A DNA stretch of 64,000 nt from an uncultured Armatimonadota bacterium (GCA_903833215.1 CAILEM010000048.1:50495-114494); one strand, 5' to 3'. Numbered from the stretch's first letter, positions 54,535 to 63,868 are shown. Notes: a model not told the origin generated them from the letters alone. Program-made: numbers and translations.

Positions 54535-56475
54535 TTAAAACTTGACGCTTAATTGCGTTGAAAGAAGGCCGCCCTTGAACCGACCGCCGCCGCCCTGAAT
54601 GACTTGATAGTCGTTGGTTACGTCAGAGGCTTGGTACTGAACGGTGAACTTTGCAGAATCTGAAAGGCGATAGCCCATTCCGAAAGTGGCCCATTTATAG
54701 GAAGCACTTGTGCTGCCAGGGGTGTTGGTCACGACTGCACCGTTTAGGTGAGTGAACTCAGTGTCTTCATAACCAAGGAACAAGCTAAGGTTCCGGTTCA
54801 TTTGCCAAGTGAGATCGGCGTGCCAGGAATTGATGTTCGTGCCCGTATCAAAGCCAGTCGTTCCACCGAAGTTGCTGTTCTTGCCGGTATCCCATTCACC
54901 GCCAGCCTTTAGGGTGAGCGTGTGAGAGAGATCAAAGTGCATGCCCGCGTTGAACCCTTTGATGTTTGTTGGATTTCGCTCGATTCCGAGTCGACCCCAA
55001 TCGCCGGGTGCGAGGTAGTTAGCTTCAACTTCACGGTATCCGCCATTGATGCCCCATTTGTGGGAGTCGAGTCTGCCTTCCACATGCCAAGCCGCGTTGT
55101 CGATGTTATTGACGATCGTCTCGTTCTCTTTGAGGTCGGACTTTGAATATCCGCCACTGAGCGTGAGCTTGGAGAAGGTGAACTTGAGGTCGCCACCGTA
55201 AATTGCCAGGCGGTTCGCTCCAGTTCCGTCAACCGGGATGTCGTTGAGGCTGTCGAGCCAGAGATAGGCCAAGTTTAGGTTGCCCGACGACGTGATCGGC
55301 ACGTTCAAGTTAGCACCGAGAGTGCGGTCAAACGTCATGATCGGGTATCCGCCAAACGCGCCGTTGAGTGGGCCGGATTGAAGCGGGTTGAGAGCCAGAC
55401 CGTTAACGCTGTTGACCTTGGAGTTGTTGCCAGCAAAGACGTCGAGCTTGGCGCCACCGATTTTGAACCCAAGAATGCCACCATCGAAGCGATAGAGACC
55501 GTCATCCCATCTCGAGTTGGAGAAGTAAGACGTGCTGTCGATCCGTTGGAGGATGTATGGGGAAATCTTGTAGCCAACTCGACCAGCTTCGGCATCGAAG
55601 TTGAGTCCAGCAACGCTTGAATCGAACTTGACAGACAAATCCTGAATGTAAACGTCTCCGTTGCCTTGGATGTATCCGCCGTTGGTGGCGCCGAAATTGA
55701 ACTGGTTTTGGCCACCGAATGTGCCGAGCATGTTGCCTATAACAACAGTGCCCTTCCACTTAGGACCCGTGTCGTTCGTGCCGGAGAAGGTGAAAGCACC
55801 CTCTTCAATCGTGACGAGGTCGGTGGTCATTCCGCTTGCGTTACCGTTGAGATCAACGCCATTAAAATGAGCGTCTTTGTCGAGGCCAACGCTGCCATCA
55901 CGGCTGTTGCCCGCGAGCATGAGGATATTGACGTCGCCACTGATGTTCACCACTGGCTTTCTCTTCTCGAGTTTGGTGACGCGATCAGCGAGGTCGCCGA
56001 GGTCTTTCTTGAGGGCCTCAACGTCTACGCCGAGTGACTGGAGTTCCTTCTGGAACGCGTCAGCAAGCTTCTTGAGCTGAGCGATATCCTCGCCATAGCT
56101 CTTCATGCCGTTTACGTCGTTCTGCAGAGCTGTGAGCGCATCGCGGAGATTCTGAACGTCAGCCGTGGTGGCAACGCCGTTGAGCTTGTCGCTGAGAGTT
56201 TTGATCTGAGAATCAAGACCGTCGGTGACGCTCTTGAGGTTGGTGTAGCATGCGTGGATCGCAACTGCGAGTTCGTAGCGCGACGCAGGTCGGTTGCCAC
56301 GGAACAGGCCGTCGGGGTAACCGACGAGAAGGCCATCCTTCTTAAGGCGTGCAAGGGCTTCAAATGCCCAGTGGTTCTCCGGAACGTCCGGGAAATTGTC
56401 TTGTGATGCAAAAGCCGGCATCACAAGCGCGGCTGTAAGGAATGCGGAAAGCGCGTATTTGAACGTTCGCTTCAT
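54535..56475 (-). CDS. SLH-domain outer-membrane porin (OmpM/SlpA-like)
   Basis: The 646-residue protein has a signal peptide (MKRTFKYALSAFLTAALVMP, cleaved after AFA). An SLH domain follows (residues 27-72: FPDVPENHWAFEALARLKKD, GLLVGYPDGLFRGNRPASRY), then a coiled coil (about 78-172, with LKKLADAFQKELQSLGVDVE). The long C-terminal beta barrel has alternating strands (DLTWQMNRNLSLFLGYEDTE) and ends in a final-strand pattern, LLSTQLSVKF. SLH porins of this layout tether the outer membrane to peptidoglycan-linked polymers in Negativicutes, Deinococcus and cyanobacteria. Its presence supports a diderm cell with a Terrabacteria-type tether. Confidence 0.85.
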   Translation of the reverse strand: MKRTFKYALSAFLTAALVMPAFASQDNFPDVPENHWAFEALARLKKDGLLVGYPDGLFRGNRPASRYELAVAIHACYTNLKSVTDGLDSQIKTLSDKLNGVATTADVQNLRDALTALQNDVNGMKSYGEDIAQLKKLADAFQKELQSLGVDVEALKKDLGDLADRVTKLEKRKPVVNISGDVNILMLAGNSRDGSVGLDKDAHFNGVDLNGNASGMTTDLVTIEEGAFTFSGTNDTGPKWKGTVVIGNMLGTFGGQNQFNFGATNGGYIQGNGDVYIQDLSVKFDSSVAGLNFDAEAGRVGYKISPYILQRIDSTSYFSNSRWDDGLYRFDGGILGFKIGGAKLDVFAGNNSKVNSVNGLALNPLQSGPLNGAFGGYPIMTFDRTLGANLNVPITSSGNLNLAYLWLDSLNDIPVDGTGANRLAIYGGDLKFTFSKLTLSGGYSKSDLKENETIVNNIDNAAWHVEGRLDSHKWGINGGYREVEANYLAPGDWGRLGIERNPTNIKGFNAGMHFDLSHTLTLKAGGEWDTGKNSNFGGTTGFDTGTNINSWHADLTWQMNRNLSLFLGYEDTEFTHLNGAVVTNTPGSTSASYKWATFGMGYRLSDSAKFTVQYQASDVTNDYQVIQGGGGRFKGGLLSTQLSVKF

Positions 56476-56849
56476 ATTCGGTCACTGCTCCTTGTGGTCT
56501 GGAATCTGCAGGCCGTACTGACCTTGGTCCAAACCTCAGGAGGAGCCCGCAACTATCCAATAGTTTCGTGCGAGTGCCCGTGTGAGAGTTTCAGCGATCT
56601 GGTCAATGCATCCTGCGAGGGCTGTGACCTAGCCCCATCGAAAAAGGGGACCGTGTTTTCAGAATAGATGTCATTTCATGCGATGAAAATCGCAATTAAG
56701 GATCCTATTGAGTTGAGGCGAATTCCTCGGATGGACCGGCGTCCTTCGGAAGGTGAGCCGAAATCAAGGGGTTGTCGAGTACATGACTCGGCTCAACTGA
56801 GAGCCACTGGCTACTTCAGAGACGGTGCCCCCCGGCACTCAGAACCGAT
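56476..56849. other. Intergenic region upstream of the SLH porin
   Basis: No gene is supported. The 5' part should contain the porin promoter. A short GGCTC/GAGCC hairpin near 56788-56803 may end the transcript of the next minus-strand gene. Confidence 0.4.
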
Positions 56850-59261
56850 TCAGTTTTGAGCCCAGTAGTCGAATTCAACGTCGATCCGAGAGTTGGCGGG
56901 CGCGGCGAGGCATTGGTTAAACGCATCCTTGTACGCAACCACGTTGAAACCGCCGGAGACGGCTCCGTTTCCAGCAATACGGTGGCCGATTCGCATGTGT
57001 AAAGCCATGCAAGGGCTATCACCACCGACGTCACCGGACCCGAGGCGATTAAAGTCGAGAAGGATCGTTAAGCCAGAGCCGCGGGCTTCACGGGTGACGA
57101 TAAGGCGCGCATAACGTCCTTTCGGCATTTTTAGTGAACTCATCGCGTCGGTGAGTCGCATGAAGTCGGCAAACATTAGGGCTCGACCTCGCATATTTCT
57201 TGAGAGCGACGTTAACGCCGGATACGAGCCACTTTCATCGTTAACCTTGACAGCCACGACCACGGTTTTGGCTTGGCTAGTTAGGTTTTCTGGCTCGTCA
57301 TAACTCACTGGGCTCAACCCTTGAGATACTCGCCACGTATTTTCGAACTTCGTCCTTTGTCTTCGTCGTTCCGATTCGAATTCGAGCTCTTTGTAGGGAT
57401 ATCTGGCAGGGAAGAGCTTCCCAAGATCGGCCGCAGCTAGGTCAGCCATCGAACTTCTATTATCGGTGTCATTCATCACATGCTGGATCGGTTCCGTGTC
57501 GTGATCGTTAAGTTCACTGACGAGGAGGGCTTCGTAAAGGCTTTGACTTGCCGGGCCAGCCTTAGCGTTATATTTTTCAGGGAAATCCCTCAGGACCTCT
57601 GATCTTACGCCGATGGGGCGTTTGTTAAAACCACTGGAAAGGGCGCGCACGGCATCTGGTTTGCCGTTCGTAAGCAGGTTCTCGTACAAGCTTGGGTTGA
57701 ATGAGAAATCAAATGAATATCCAACGGGATCGTGGTAGGCAGCGAGTTCTTTGACCAGAATCTTGCATGCGAAATCTGCGTCTATGGTTGAGAGGCGACC
57801 CGCAGCGTAAATCCGATCTGCGGCTAAATCACCATAGATCGCCGTGTTTCGCAAGATGGGAATCGAGTCGGCATCAACCTTCCCGCCGATTTGGCCCAAG
57901 AGGAAGGACCGATTCGTCGGTGTCAATTTTTCCTGCCAAGTTTGGAGAAAAATCTGCCTTGATTGACTGCTATAGGCTTCCTGAATCTTGTTGAAGGCCT
58001 CATTGAACTGGCCAGAGAGTAATTGGCGCTTTAGGAGTTCAAGTTCTCCGACGTTGCCTGCCTCGCCATACCACTTCAGCACGCCTGCCCTAATCTCATC
58101 GGTTGAGAGTTTGCGCCATGGGTTCTGAGTGACTTCAAAGGTTCGTCCAGCGATATGGTTGAGTGTTTGGATGACGATATCCGAGACGCGCAGAATCCTA
58201 TGACTCCTCATGCCCCAATCGAGGCTGCGGGTGAGCCTGTGATCTTCCAGGGCGTCAAGAAGCTTGGGGACCGCCGGTCTGCCGATTTTCGCAAGCTGGT
58301 GGGCCGGAGATCCGTCCGAGGTGCCTCCCATCGGTGAGAACACATAAGCTCCGCCTGGGTGCATGATTTGGTGAGCATTCTCGTTGGGCAATTCCTGAAT
58401 CAAATGATCAATCTCGTGCTCTTTATCAGGGGCCACGGGCTTCTGCCTGACCATCCGAGTGAGGATCGACACGAACTCTGATGCTGGCTCAGCCTTATCG
58501 ACATCTCCGAACAGGCGCTGAATTCGCTTGAACTCGCGAAGATTATCAGCCCAAGTGAGGTGAGTGTCTCCCAGACGCTGTACGGCAAGAACATGTTGGT
58601 AGCGTGCGATGGAGTGGGCGACGTCGTTATAGCCACTCATATCGATCCATTCTCCGTAGGAACTACCTTCTTCTCTTCGGCCTTTGGGTAGGGGGCCCGA
58701 GATTTGGACTGTTGACTTGTTGGTAACGAAATCGGTCGTGGTTCGGCTCTGGGTCGCCCAGACAAAGTATTTGTGGGCGAAATCCTTAAGGCCACGAGCG
58801 GCACATGCACGTGCAATAACGAATGCTTCTGTGTCGCTCCGGATGAGTCGTCTTTTGTCGTTGGCATCCATCCCATACGTAATCGGAAGTTGCGTCTTCG
58901 CGAATTTTGTGAAATCGACGGCTTCATATGACGTGAAATCGAGATAATACGGCCCCTCAAGGTAACTGATATCGGGATTTCCTGGCGCTTTTCTCGATCG
59001 GCTGAGGTCGAGGGTAAGAATCTCGTTAGGTGAAACAACGAATCCGTATTCGATTCGGTCAGAATCGCCGCCCAGGTTGTATTTCTTGAGCTTGACGAAG
59101 CGCCCCGTGCGCACCACATCGAAGTCAAGTCCATCAAACCATTTGAACAGCTTCGCCTCGATCGGTTTCTCCAGCAAGGGGCCGGATGTGGGCCATTCAA
59201 TCTGTCCAGCACACGTCGTTGCCGCCGCAAATAAAACCAGGACTTTGACAAGCGAAGTCAT
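56850..59261 (-). CDS. Large exported protein of unknown function, helical-repeat-rich
   Basis: ATG 59261 is preferred over ATG 59273 because GGGG lies about 6 bases upstream and a signal peptide follows (MTSLVKVLVLFAAATTCAG). The 803-residue product has regularly spaced helical segments with HEAT-like pattern (HQLAKIGRPAVPKLLDALED) and long charged regions. The last 130 residues form a separate beta-rich domain (GRYARLIVTREARGSGLTIL). No catalytic motif is recognised. It stands alone with gaps on both sides. Confidence 0.55.
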   Translation of the reverse strand: MTSLVKVLVLFAAATTCAGQIEWPTSGPLLEKPIEAKLFKWFDGLDFDVVRTGRFVKLKKYNLGGDSDRIEYGFVVSPNEILTLDLSRSRKAPGNPDISYLEGPYYLDFTSYEAVDFTKFAKTQLPITYGMDANDKRRLIRSDTEAFVIARACAARGLKDFAHKYFVWATQSRTTTDFVTNKSTVQISGPLPKGRREEGSSYGEWIDMSGYNDVAHSIARYQHVLAVQRLGDTHLTWADNLREFKRIQRLFGDVDKAEPASEFVSILTRMVRQKPVAPDKEHEIDHLIQELPNENAHQIMHPGGAYVFSPMGGTSDGSPAHQLAKIGRPAVPKLLDALEDHRLTRSLDWGMRSHRILRVSDIVIQTLNHIAGRTFEVTQNPWRKLSTDEIRAGVLKWYGEAGNVGELELLKRQLLSGQFNEAFNKIQEAYSSQSRQIFLQTWQEKLTPTNRSFLLGQIGGKVDADSIPILRNTAIYGDLAADRIYAAGRLSTIDADFACKILVKELAAYHDPVGYSFDFSFNPSLYENLLTNGKPDAVRALSSGFNKRPIGVRSEVLRDFPEKYNAKAGPASQSLYEALLVSELNDHDTEPIQHVMNDTDNRSSMADLAAADLGKLFPARYPYKELEFESERRRQRTKFENTWRVSQGLSPVSYDEPENLTSQAKTVVVAVKVNDESGSYPALTSLSRNMRGRALMFADFMRLTDAMSSLKMPKGRYARLIVTREARGSGLTILLDFNRLGSGDVGGDSPCMALHMRIGHRIAGNGAVSGGFNVVAYKDAFNQCLAAPANSRIDVEFDYWAQN

Positions 59262-59343
59262 TCTGAACCCCATTGTACGACTGACTGCCCTTTAGGCAAC
59301 TATTCTCGGGCGAGAGTGTATGGGTTAGAGTTAACGTGCTTTC

Positions 59344-59775
59344 TCAAACATCATCGAGTATCGCCGACCGTCGAATCTGATATTCGTCCTCAGTAATGAA
59401 TCCCTTGGTAAAGAGACCTTCGAGCGTTTGAAGGCGACCCTCAATTGTCGTCTTCAAAGGTTCAGCTTTGATGGGTGCCGCTTCCGCGATCACATCAAGG
59501 TCGTTTCGGATGGCTGCCTCGTCAAAATAGGCATTGCCATACGAGTTCCGCGTGGACTGCGAGTACTGCCTACCTGCCTCCAGCGCAACCTGCCTCAGAC
59601 CTTGATCAGTCGGGTCGTTTCGATACCGAGCCAAAGCCGACCTGTAGTTCTCCTTCGTCGTCTCGCGTCTCTGGATCGAAATCACGACCGCTACGACAAA
59701 AAGGAGAAACAACGCGCCAGCGATGACAGCTAAGTTTTCGAAAGGATTCCCTAACGGTTGTGGTGAAACTGGCAT
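59344..59775 (-). CDS. Membrane protein with C-terminal SHOCT domain
   Basis: The 143-residue protein has one membrane helix near the N-terminus (LAVIAGALFLLFVVAVVIS). A charged helical stretch follows, and the C-terminus (LQTLEGLFTKGFITEDEYQI and RRSAILDDV) matches the SHOCT domain, a short helix pair that helps oligomerise many bacterial proteins. The function is otherwise unknown. Confidence 0.7.
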   Translation of the reverse strand: MPVSPQPLGNPFENLAVIAGALFLLFVVAVVISIQRRETTKENYRSALARYRNDPTDQGLRQVALEAGRQYSQSTRNSYGNAYFDEAAIRNDLDVIAEAAPIKAEPLKTTIEGRLQTLEGLFTKGFITEDEYQIRRSAILDDV

Positions 59776-60027
59776 AAGATCCCTTGCCTAGAATAACGCT
59801 TGGAGCCTAAGTTGGGATGCAAGCTGAGGAGGGTAATGGTTGTTCTCAACGTCCGAACAGGACGCCATGGACATCTGCCTAGCTCAACTGCTAAGCCGAA
59901 AAGCCGGAGCCTCGACCAGAATTCTCAGGATCGCGCCGCTGGGAAATGAACTCAGTGAATCGGGACCAGAGGGCCTTTGAGAAACACCGTACAGCGGACT
60001 TTCGAGCGCCGCTCACGAGGGAAACAA

Positions 60028-60822
60028 TTACGGCCCTTTTGGCGGCTTGCTGAATAAATGACCGTAAATGCGGCAAAACTGCGATCGCTCATAGGCAATT
60101 CCGAAGCTGCGCGAAGTTCCTTTTCGCGCCTTGCCGAATGTTGGCAGCTTAGGAAAATCCTTGGAGATTGAGCTTAGTCGGTACCGGATACTGAGTTCTG
60201 GCATCCCTTCACCCTTCCTGGACAAGGTCCTTGGCAACATGGTGGCCTTACTCACTGAACAAACGTAGCCAGGGCCGCTATAGCCGTAGGGTACTGGAAA
60301 CGAGAAGATCCATTCGTCACCGCCATCAACCACTTTGCCCGGGCTCCCGACCAGGTCAAAGGCGCGACTGCCCGGATCTAGCAGAATCGCACGGATCGAA
60401 CTGAGTTTGAATGGCCTCGAGAATATTCCGTCTGATGAAGGCTGCTTCAGATTTGTCACTGTAATAATTCTAGAGATTCCGGCTCCCCTATCGAGAACAG
60501 TTGCCCCTGAGATCTCAAAATCAGCGCTGTTGCTGGCCGGAGTCACGAGGGACAAAACCAAGTGCTTCTTGAACCATGCGGCATGCACATTGACCTCGGG
60601 CCAATCGGTCTGGTGGCCAAGGTGATAGTGAAAATCCATGGAACCGGCTTCCATCGCCTCTTCGGCTTTTCGAACTAGTTTCCACAATTCGCTAGCCTTG
60701 CTCGCAGACTTAGCCGATGTGTCCCCTTGACCACATACATGACCTCCCGAAGTAGAAGCGAGAGTCAAAACCATGCTGCTAGCGAAATAGGTTCGTAAAC
60801 GGCTAACGGGGAATTTCGGCAT
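60028..60822 (-). CDS. Exported hypothetical protein
   Basis: The open frame extends upstream into the next gene, so ATG 60822 is chosen because a signal-peptide-like segment follows (LRTYFASSMVLTLASTSGGH). The 264-residue product has a helical stretch (KASELWKLVRKAEEAMEAGS) and then many beta strands (VHAAWFKKHLVLSLVTPA, FDLVGSPGKVVDGGDEWIFS), a pattern compatible with a LolA-like half barrel. No motif names its role. It follows the small partner gene of the HEPN-like pair but is probably unrelated. Confidence 0.45.
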   Translation of the reverse strand: MPKFPVSRLRTYFASSMVLTLASTSGGHVCGQGDTSAKSASKASELWKLVRKAEEAMEAGSMDFHYHLGHQTDWPEVNVHAAWFKKHLVLSLVTPASNSADFEISGATVLDRGAGISRIITVTNLKQPSSDGIFSRPFKLSSIRAILLDPGSRAFDLVGSPGKVVDGGDEWIFSFPVPYGYSGPGYVCSVSKATMLPRTLSRKGEGMPELSIRYRLSSISKDFPKLPTFGKARKGTSRSFGIAYERSQFCRIYGHLFSKPPKGP

Positions 60823-60874
60823 TACTGCGTGGGCTATGCTCGCCTTGATCCGAACCACGACCGATTGAGGCTCA

Positions 60875-61180
60875 TCAGATACTTCGCGCATCTTCGAGCC
60901 AGTCGGTGAATTCATCTGGCGTAAAAGTGAGAACAAGGCCAATCTCTGTCGACTCGGGCCCAAATTGTTCTACAAAGAAGGTTCGAAGGTTCTTTTGCCG
61001 ATCAGCTGAATTAAGGCCACGGAAATCCCTCCTGACGATGTAGCCGGTGATGTTTGACCCAGGACGCTCCCGCTTAACGTCGAAGCTTTCGCCGCTGGCG
61101 TGGTCAGTAATCCTCTCAAGTTCTTTGATCACCCGGTTAACATCCAGGTGAGAAGCATCGGTTTGTCCTAGTCCTGCCAT
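60875..61180 (-). CDS. Small partner protein overlapping the HEPN-like gene
   Basis: From ATG 61180 the 101-residue product reads MAGLGQTDASHLDVNRVIKE and ITDHASGESFDVKR, ending TFTPDEFTDWLEDARSI. The start lies 12 bases inside the end of the HEPN-like gene, implying coupled translation. It is acidic at the C-terminus. I do not recognise the family; position and size are consistent with an antitoxin or partner protein. Confidence 0.5.
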   Translation of the reverse strand: MAGLGQTDASHLDVNRVIKELERITDHASGESFDVKRERPGSNITGYIVRRDFRGLNSADRQKNLRTFFVEQFGPESTEIGLVLTFTPDEFTDWLEDARSI

Positions 61181-61599
61181 TTCATCTCTCCGTACTTCAA
61201 GATCTCGTTCGCGATGTCGATCATCGCAATTCCATTTTCCTTCAGCATATCCTTCGCTTTCTGGTGTCGTGCCACCCGGTTGAAGTGCGACTTTAGCTTT
61301 GCGCCAGAGCAATAGCGATGATTATTGCGCCAAAGAATGGCCATATCATTTATCGACGCTCTCAGATGCTCAATTCGTTTCATGGGCATGCGCCGAAGGT
61401 AGGCATCGCTGAGAGCTGACAAATCGTGCCTAGCGTCAAAGTCAGGTACGACCCGCACGAGATAGGCTCTAAACATGCATTCAACGGCTAGGCCTGCGGC
61501 CAAGTGAGCGGCCAAATAGTCGCCCCGCCCTTGCGCACTTGTCGCTTCAACAAATCGCTCACCGGCAGCTTCTCGATAGTCCTGAGCGTCAAAACGCAT
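61168..61599 (-). CDS. HEPN-like domain protein
   Basis: The 143-residue all-helical protein shows the HEPN-type pattern: YLAAHLAAGLAVECMFRAYL as a long helix, then FDARHDLSALSDAYL. WRNNHRYCSGAKLKSHFNRV follows. HEPN proteins include RNases in toxin-antitoxin and defence systems, with an R-x4-6-H motif. Here only R-N-N-H is visible, so catalysis is uncertain and a non-catalytic HEPN is possible. It forms an overlapping pair with the downstream 101-residue gene. Confidence 0.6.
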   Translation of the reverse strand: MRFDAQDYREAAGERFVEATSAQGRGDYLAAHLAAGLAVECMFRAYLVRVVPDFDARHDLSALSDAYLRRMPMKRIEHLRASINDMAILWRNNHRYCSGAKLKSHFNRVARHQKAKDMLKENGIAMIDIANEILKYGEMKWQD

Positions 61600-61733
61600 C
61601 TTCAGGACGTTTCCAGCCGCGGCACGGATGCTCGGCCCTTTCCTTGATTAAGGAGTTGTCTGCTCTCGGAGACATCCGCAGTATTTGATTGTTGGGGGTG
61701 GCTGGCTAGCAGATACGTTTCAGCTTCAGAAGG

Positions 61734-62345
61734 TCAGGGTATACGAATCTGCTTGAGCAGGGGCACCAGGCTTCGGAAGGCGCGGCCCATCATTTCTGAT
61801 TCGACGTTCGTATTACGGTAACCAGTTCGCGGTGGAGGAATATACGGAACCAGCTTTTTCTGCAGAGCCTTTTGCTGCAAGTCCTCCGGCAGATTACGGA
61901 TGTCGGCGAATATGCCGTCGACCCGGACGTACCAGGCCCTTGGATTGTTTTCCATTCGGCTCGGACACCACCATCTGGGATCTCCATCAACCGCCTTTAG
62001 AAGCTTCATGATCGTGGATGCCCTTTCACTGGACGTTCGCGGGTTTGCCCCGAAACGCTCACACAGTTGATTTCTTGTGATCTGCGGACCGTCCGGGTCA
62101 TCGAATGCGAAGTTAATTCGCGCGACCGCGAACGCAATGCCGCTTGCCCATATGCTTGCCCTCCCAGATTCAATGGGTGTTGAAGTCAATCGGCAGATGG
62201 CTGCAGTCATGTCCCGGCAAAGCATCTCGTATTCATCCGTGAGGCACTCCCTGCATACCGAGTCGGTAAGGGCAGTGATCTCTTGATACCGATCCCACAG
62301 AGCGACCGGAACACGGATGGTTTTCGTCGATTTGTTGGTGCGCAT
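61734..62345 (-). CDS. DUF6398-like protein
   Basis: From ATG 62345 the 203-residue protein has the pattern of DUF6398 members: EITALTDSVCRECLTDEYEM, CRDMTAAICR, then GRASIWASGIAFAVARINFA, then RNQLCERFGANPRTSSERAS. The last stretch resembles a helix-turn-helix. The domain is widespread in mobile or accessory regions and has no proven function. It is divergent from the helix-turn-helix/nucleotidyltransferase pair, with about 170 bases between them. Confidence 0.65.
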   Translation of the reverse strand: MRTNKSTKTIRVPVALWDRYQEITALTDSVCRECLTDEYEMLCRDMTAAICRLTSTPIESGRASIWASGIAFAVARINFAFDDPDGPQITRNQLCERFGANPRTSSERASTIMKLLKAVDGDPRWWCPSRMENNPRAWYVRVDGIFADIRNLPEDLQQKALQKKLVPYIPPPRTGYRNTNVESEMMGRAFRSLVPLLKQIRIP

Positions 62346-62484
62346 GCCTACTTTCCATTGGAGCCTTCGCAACTCCGGGACGAATAGTATCAGGCCAACA
62401 GAATTTGGCAGTAACGTTCGGCTCTGTATATACACAGAGTCGAAGATTCCTGGATTTGGCGTTTTGAGCGGAAGCCTTGCTATT

Positions 62485-62509
62485 CACTATTCGCGAATGG
62501 TAAATAGTG
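62485..62509. promoter_or_regulatory. Inverted-repeat operator before the HTH/nucleotidyltransferase pair
   Basis: CACTATT (62485-62491) and AATAGTG (62503-62509) are perfect inverted arms, with a nested palindrome ATTCGCGAAT (62489-62498). The site ends 3 bases before the HTH gene start, which suits autorepression by the HTH protein. Confidence 0.5.
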
Positions 62510-62512
62510 TGC

Positions 62513-63022
62513 ATGCTCCGGCCATTGGACATCATTGTCATGCTGAAACTTCGATTGATCGCGCCTGAACCAATCGGGCAGATCAGAATTGCAAAGTTGC
62601 TCCATATCAGTTCTGCCTCCGTGAACGGAGCGATAAGGAGAGGAACCCAAAGTCGGCTATACGACCCTCATCGCAGCGCCGTGAACATTGGAGCTATGGA
62701 GGAGGCACTTTTCCACGGGATTCGATATTTCATGCCTCCAGAGCAGGGCGCAATCACCCGTGGCGTGCCCACGGCATGGGCAGCTCCGCCTCTCTCTGAA
62801 CTACTAGCCGCAACAAACGAACCACCACCTGTTTGGCCAGATCCTAACGGCGACACTAGAGGGCAAGCTTTCCTCCCACTACACGAATGTGCTCTGAAGA
62901 CGATTCATGAGGATCACGAACTCTACGAGGTGCTGGCGCTGGTTGATGCGATAAGGATTGGCCGAGCCCGTGAATCGCGGATTGCCGAAAAAGAGCTCCG
63001 AGAGAGACTTAATTCACGATGA
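62513..63022 (+). CDS. Helix-turn-helix protein, antitoxin-like partner of a nucleotidyltransferase
   Basis: From ATG 62513 the 169-residue protein starts MLRPLDIIVMLKLRLIAPEP, then IGQIRIAKLLHISSASVNGA, a winged-helix-like pattern. The C-terminus HELYEVLALVDAIRIGRARE is also characteristic of a widespread family usually annotated as HTH-domain protein, next to nucleotidyltransferase genes. The middle (60-120) is proline rich. The stop overlaps the nucleotidyltransferase start (ATGA). The start is supported by the helix beginning PLDIIVML. It likely represses its own promoter through the inverted repeat just upstream. Confidence 0.75.
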   Translation: MLRPLDIIVMLKLRLIAPEPIGQIRIAKLLHISSASVNGAIRRGTQSRLYDPHRSAVNIGAMEEALFHGIRYFMPPEQGAITRGVPTAWAAPPLSELLAATNEPPPVWPDPNGDTRGQAFLPLHECALKTIHEDHELYEVLALVDAIRIGRARESRIAEKELRERLNSR

Positions 63023-63723
63023 GAAAACCTCTTCCGCCTATCGAGATGATCACGATAGTTGCCCGTGGATTGGGCGACCTTCGTTCGGAAGTGGCGTTCT
63101 TAGGTGGAGCGATTCTTGGCTTACTCATCACCGATTCAGCGGCAAGGGAAGCACGTCCGACAGAAGACGTCGACCTTGTCATCGAGGTCGCAACAACGAT
63201 CGAATACAATTTTTTCGAGGAAAAACTAAGGAAGCTCGGATTTGAGAACGTGATCGAAGGGCCAATTTGCAGGTTTCAGTACATGGGGGTACTGCTCGAT
63301 CTCATGCCAACCTCTGATGATATCCTTGGCTTTGGCAACCGCTGGTACTCGACCGCCTTGTCGGAAGCCGAGGAAAGGGTCCTTGGTGAGGGCCTAGTCT
63401 GCAGGGTAATTACAGCGCCTTGCTTTCTCGCCACCAAGCTCGAAGCATTTGACTCGCCATATCGAGAGAATCACGGCGATTATTTGGCAAGCCGCGATTT
63501 CGAAGACATCGTAAGTGTGATCGACGGACGACGTGAAATCGTAGACGAGGTTGCATCCAGCCAGGATACGGTACGCACCTTTCTGAAGGAGCGAATCGGG
63601 AGTCACCTCCAGCAATACAGGTTCGAAGAGGGGGTCGCGGCGAATCTCGACATTGACTACGCGAGTCGAGCGAGAGTACAGACCGTATTGAGAAGATTCC
63701 AAGAAATCGCCGGCCTAAATTGA
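63019..63723 (+). CDS. AbiEii-type nucleotidyltransferase
   Basis: The 234-residue protein has the nucleotidyltransferase core: VAFLGGAILGLLITDSAARE (Gly29-Gly30), RPTEDVDLVIE (D50, D52) and a third acidic strand VLLDLMPTSDD. Further landmarks are GFGNRWYSTALSEAE, FLATKLEAFDSPYRENHGDY and DFEDIVSVIDGRREIVDEV. These match a family annotated as AbiEii/AbiGii-like nucleotidyl transferase, known in toxin-antitoxin or anti-phage settings. Such enzymes add nucleotides to RNA or proteins; the target here is unknown. Overlap with the HTH gene shows coupled translation. Confidence 0.8.
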   Translation: MRKPLPPIEMITIVARGLGDLRSEVAFLGGAILGLLITDSAAREARPTEDVDLVIEVATTIEYNFFEEKLRKLGFENVIEGPICRFQYMGVLLDLMPTSDDILGFGNRWYSTALSEAEERVLGEGLVCRVITAPCFLATKLEAFDSPYRENHGDYLASRDFEDIVSVIDGRREIVDEVASSQDTVRTFLKERIGSHLQQYRFEEGVAANLDIDYASRARVQTVLRRFQEIAGLN

Positions 63724-63792
63724 AAATGCCTTGAAATACTCCTCGCCAAGGGATGTACGGCGGTAAGGCAGTAGCCGTCCAAAAGGGATTGA

Positions 63793-63815
63793 CCTCTTCT
63801 ACGCTTCAGAAGAGG
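63793..63815 (+). terminator. Hairpin after the nucleotidyltransferase gene
   Basis: CCTCTTCT (63793-63800) and AGAAGAGG (63808-63815) form a perfect 8-bp stem with a 7-base loop, 70 bases past the stop. There is no U-run, so termination is only likely. Confidence 0.4.
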
Positions 63816-63868
63816 ACAATCTGCAAATTTGAACTCGACGTGCTGACACGGAGCTTGTAGGTCTCTCA

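Noticed and set aside
56668..56859. Small plus-strand frame downstream of the large exported protein
   Set aside because: No ribosome site, no domain and overlap with the end of the opposing gene.
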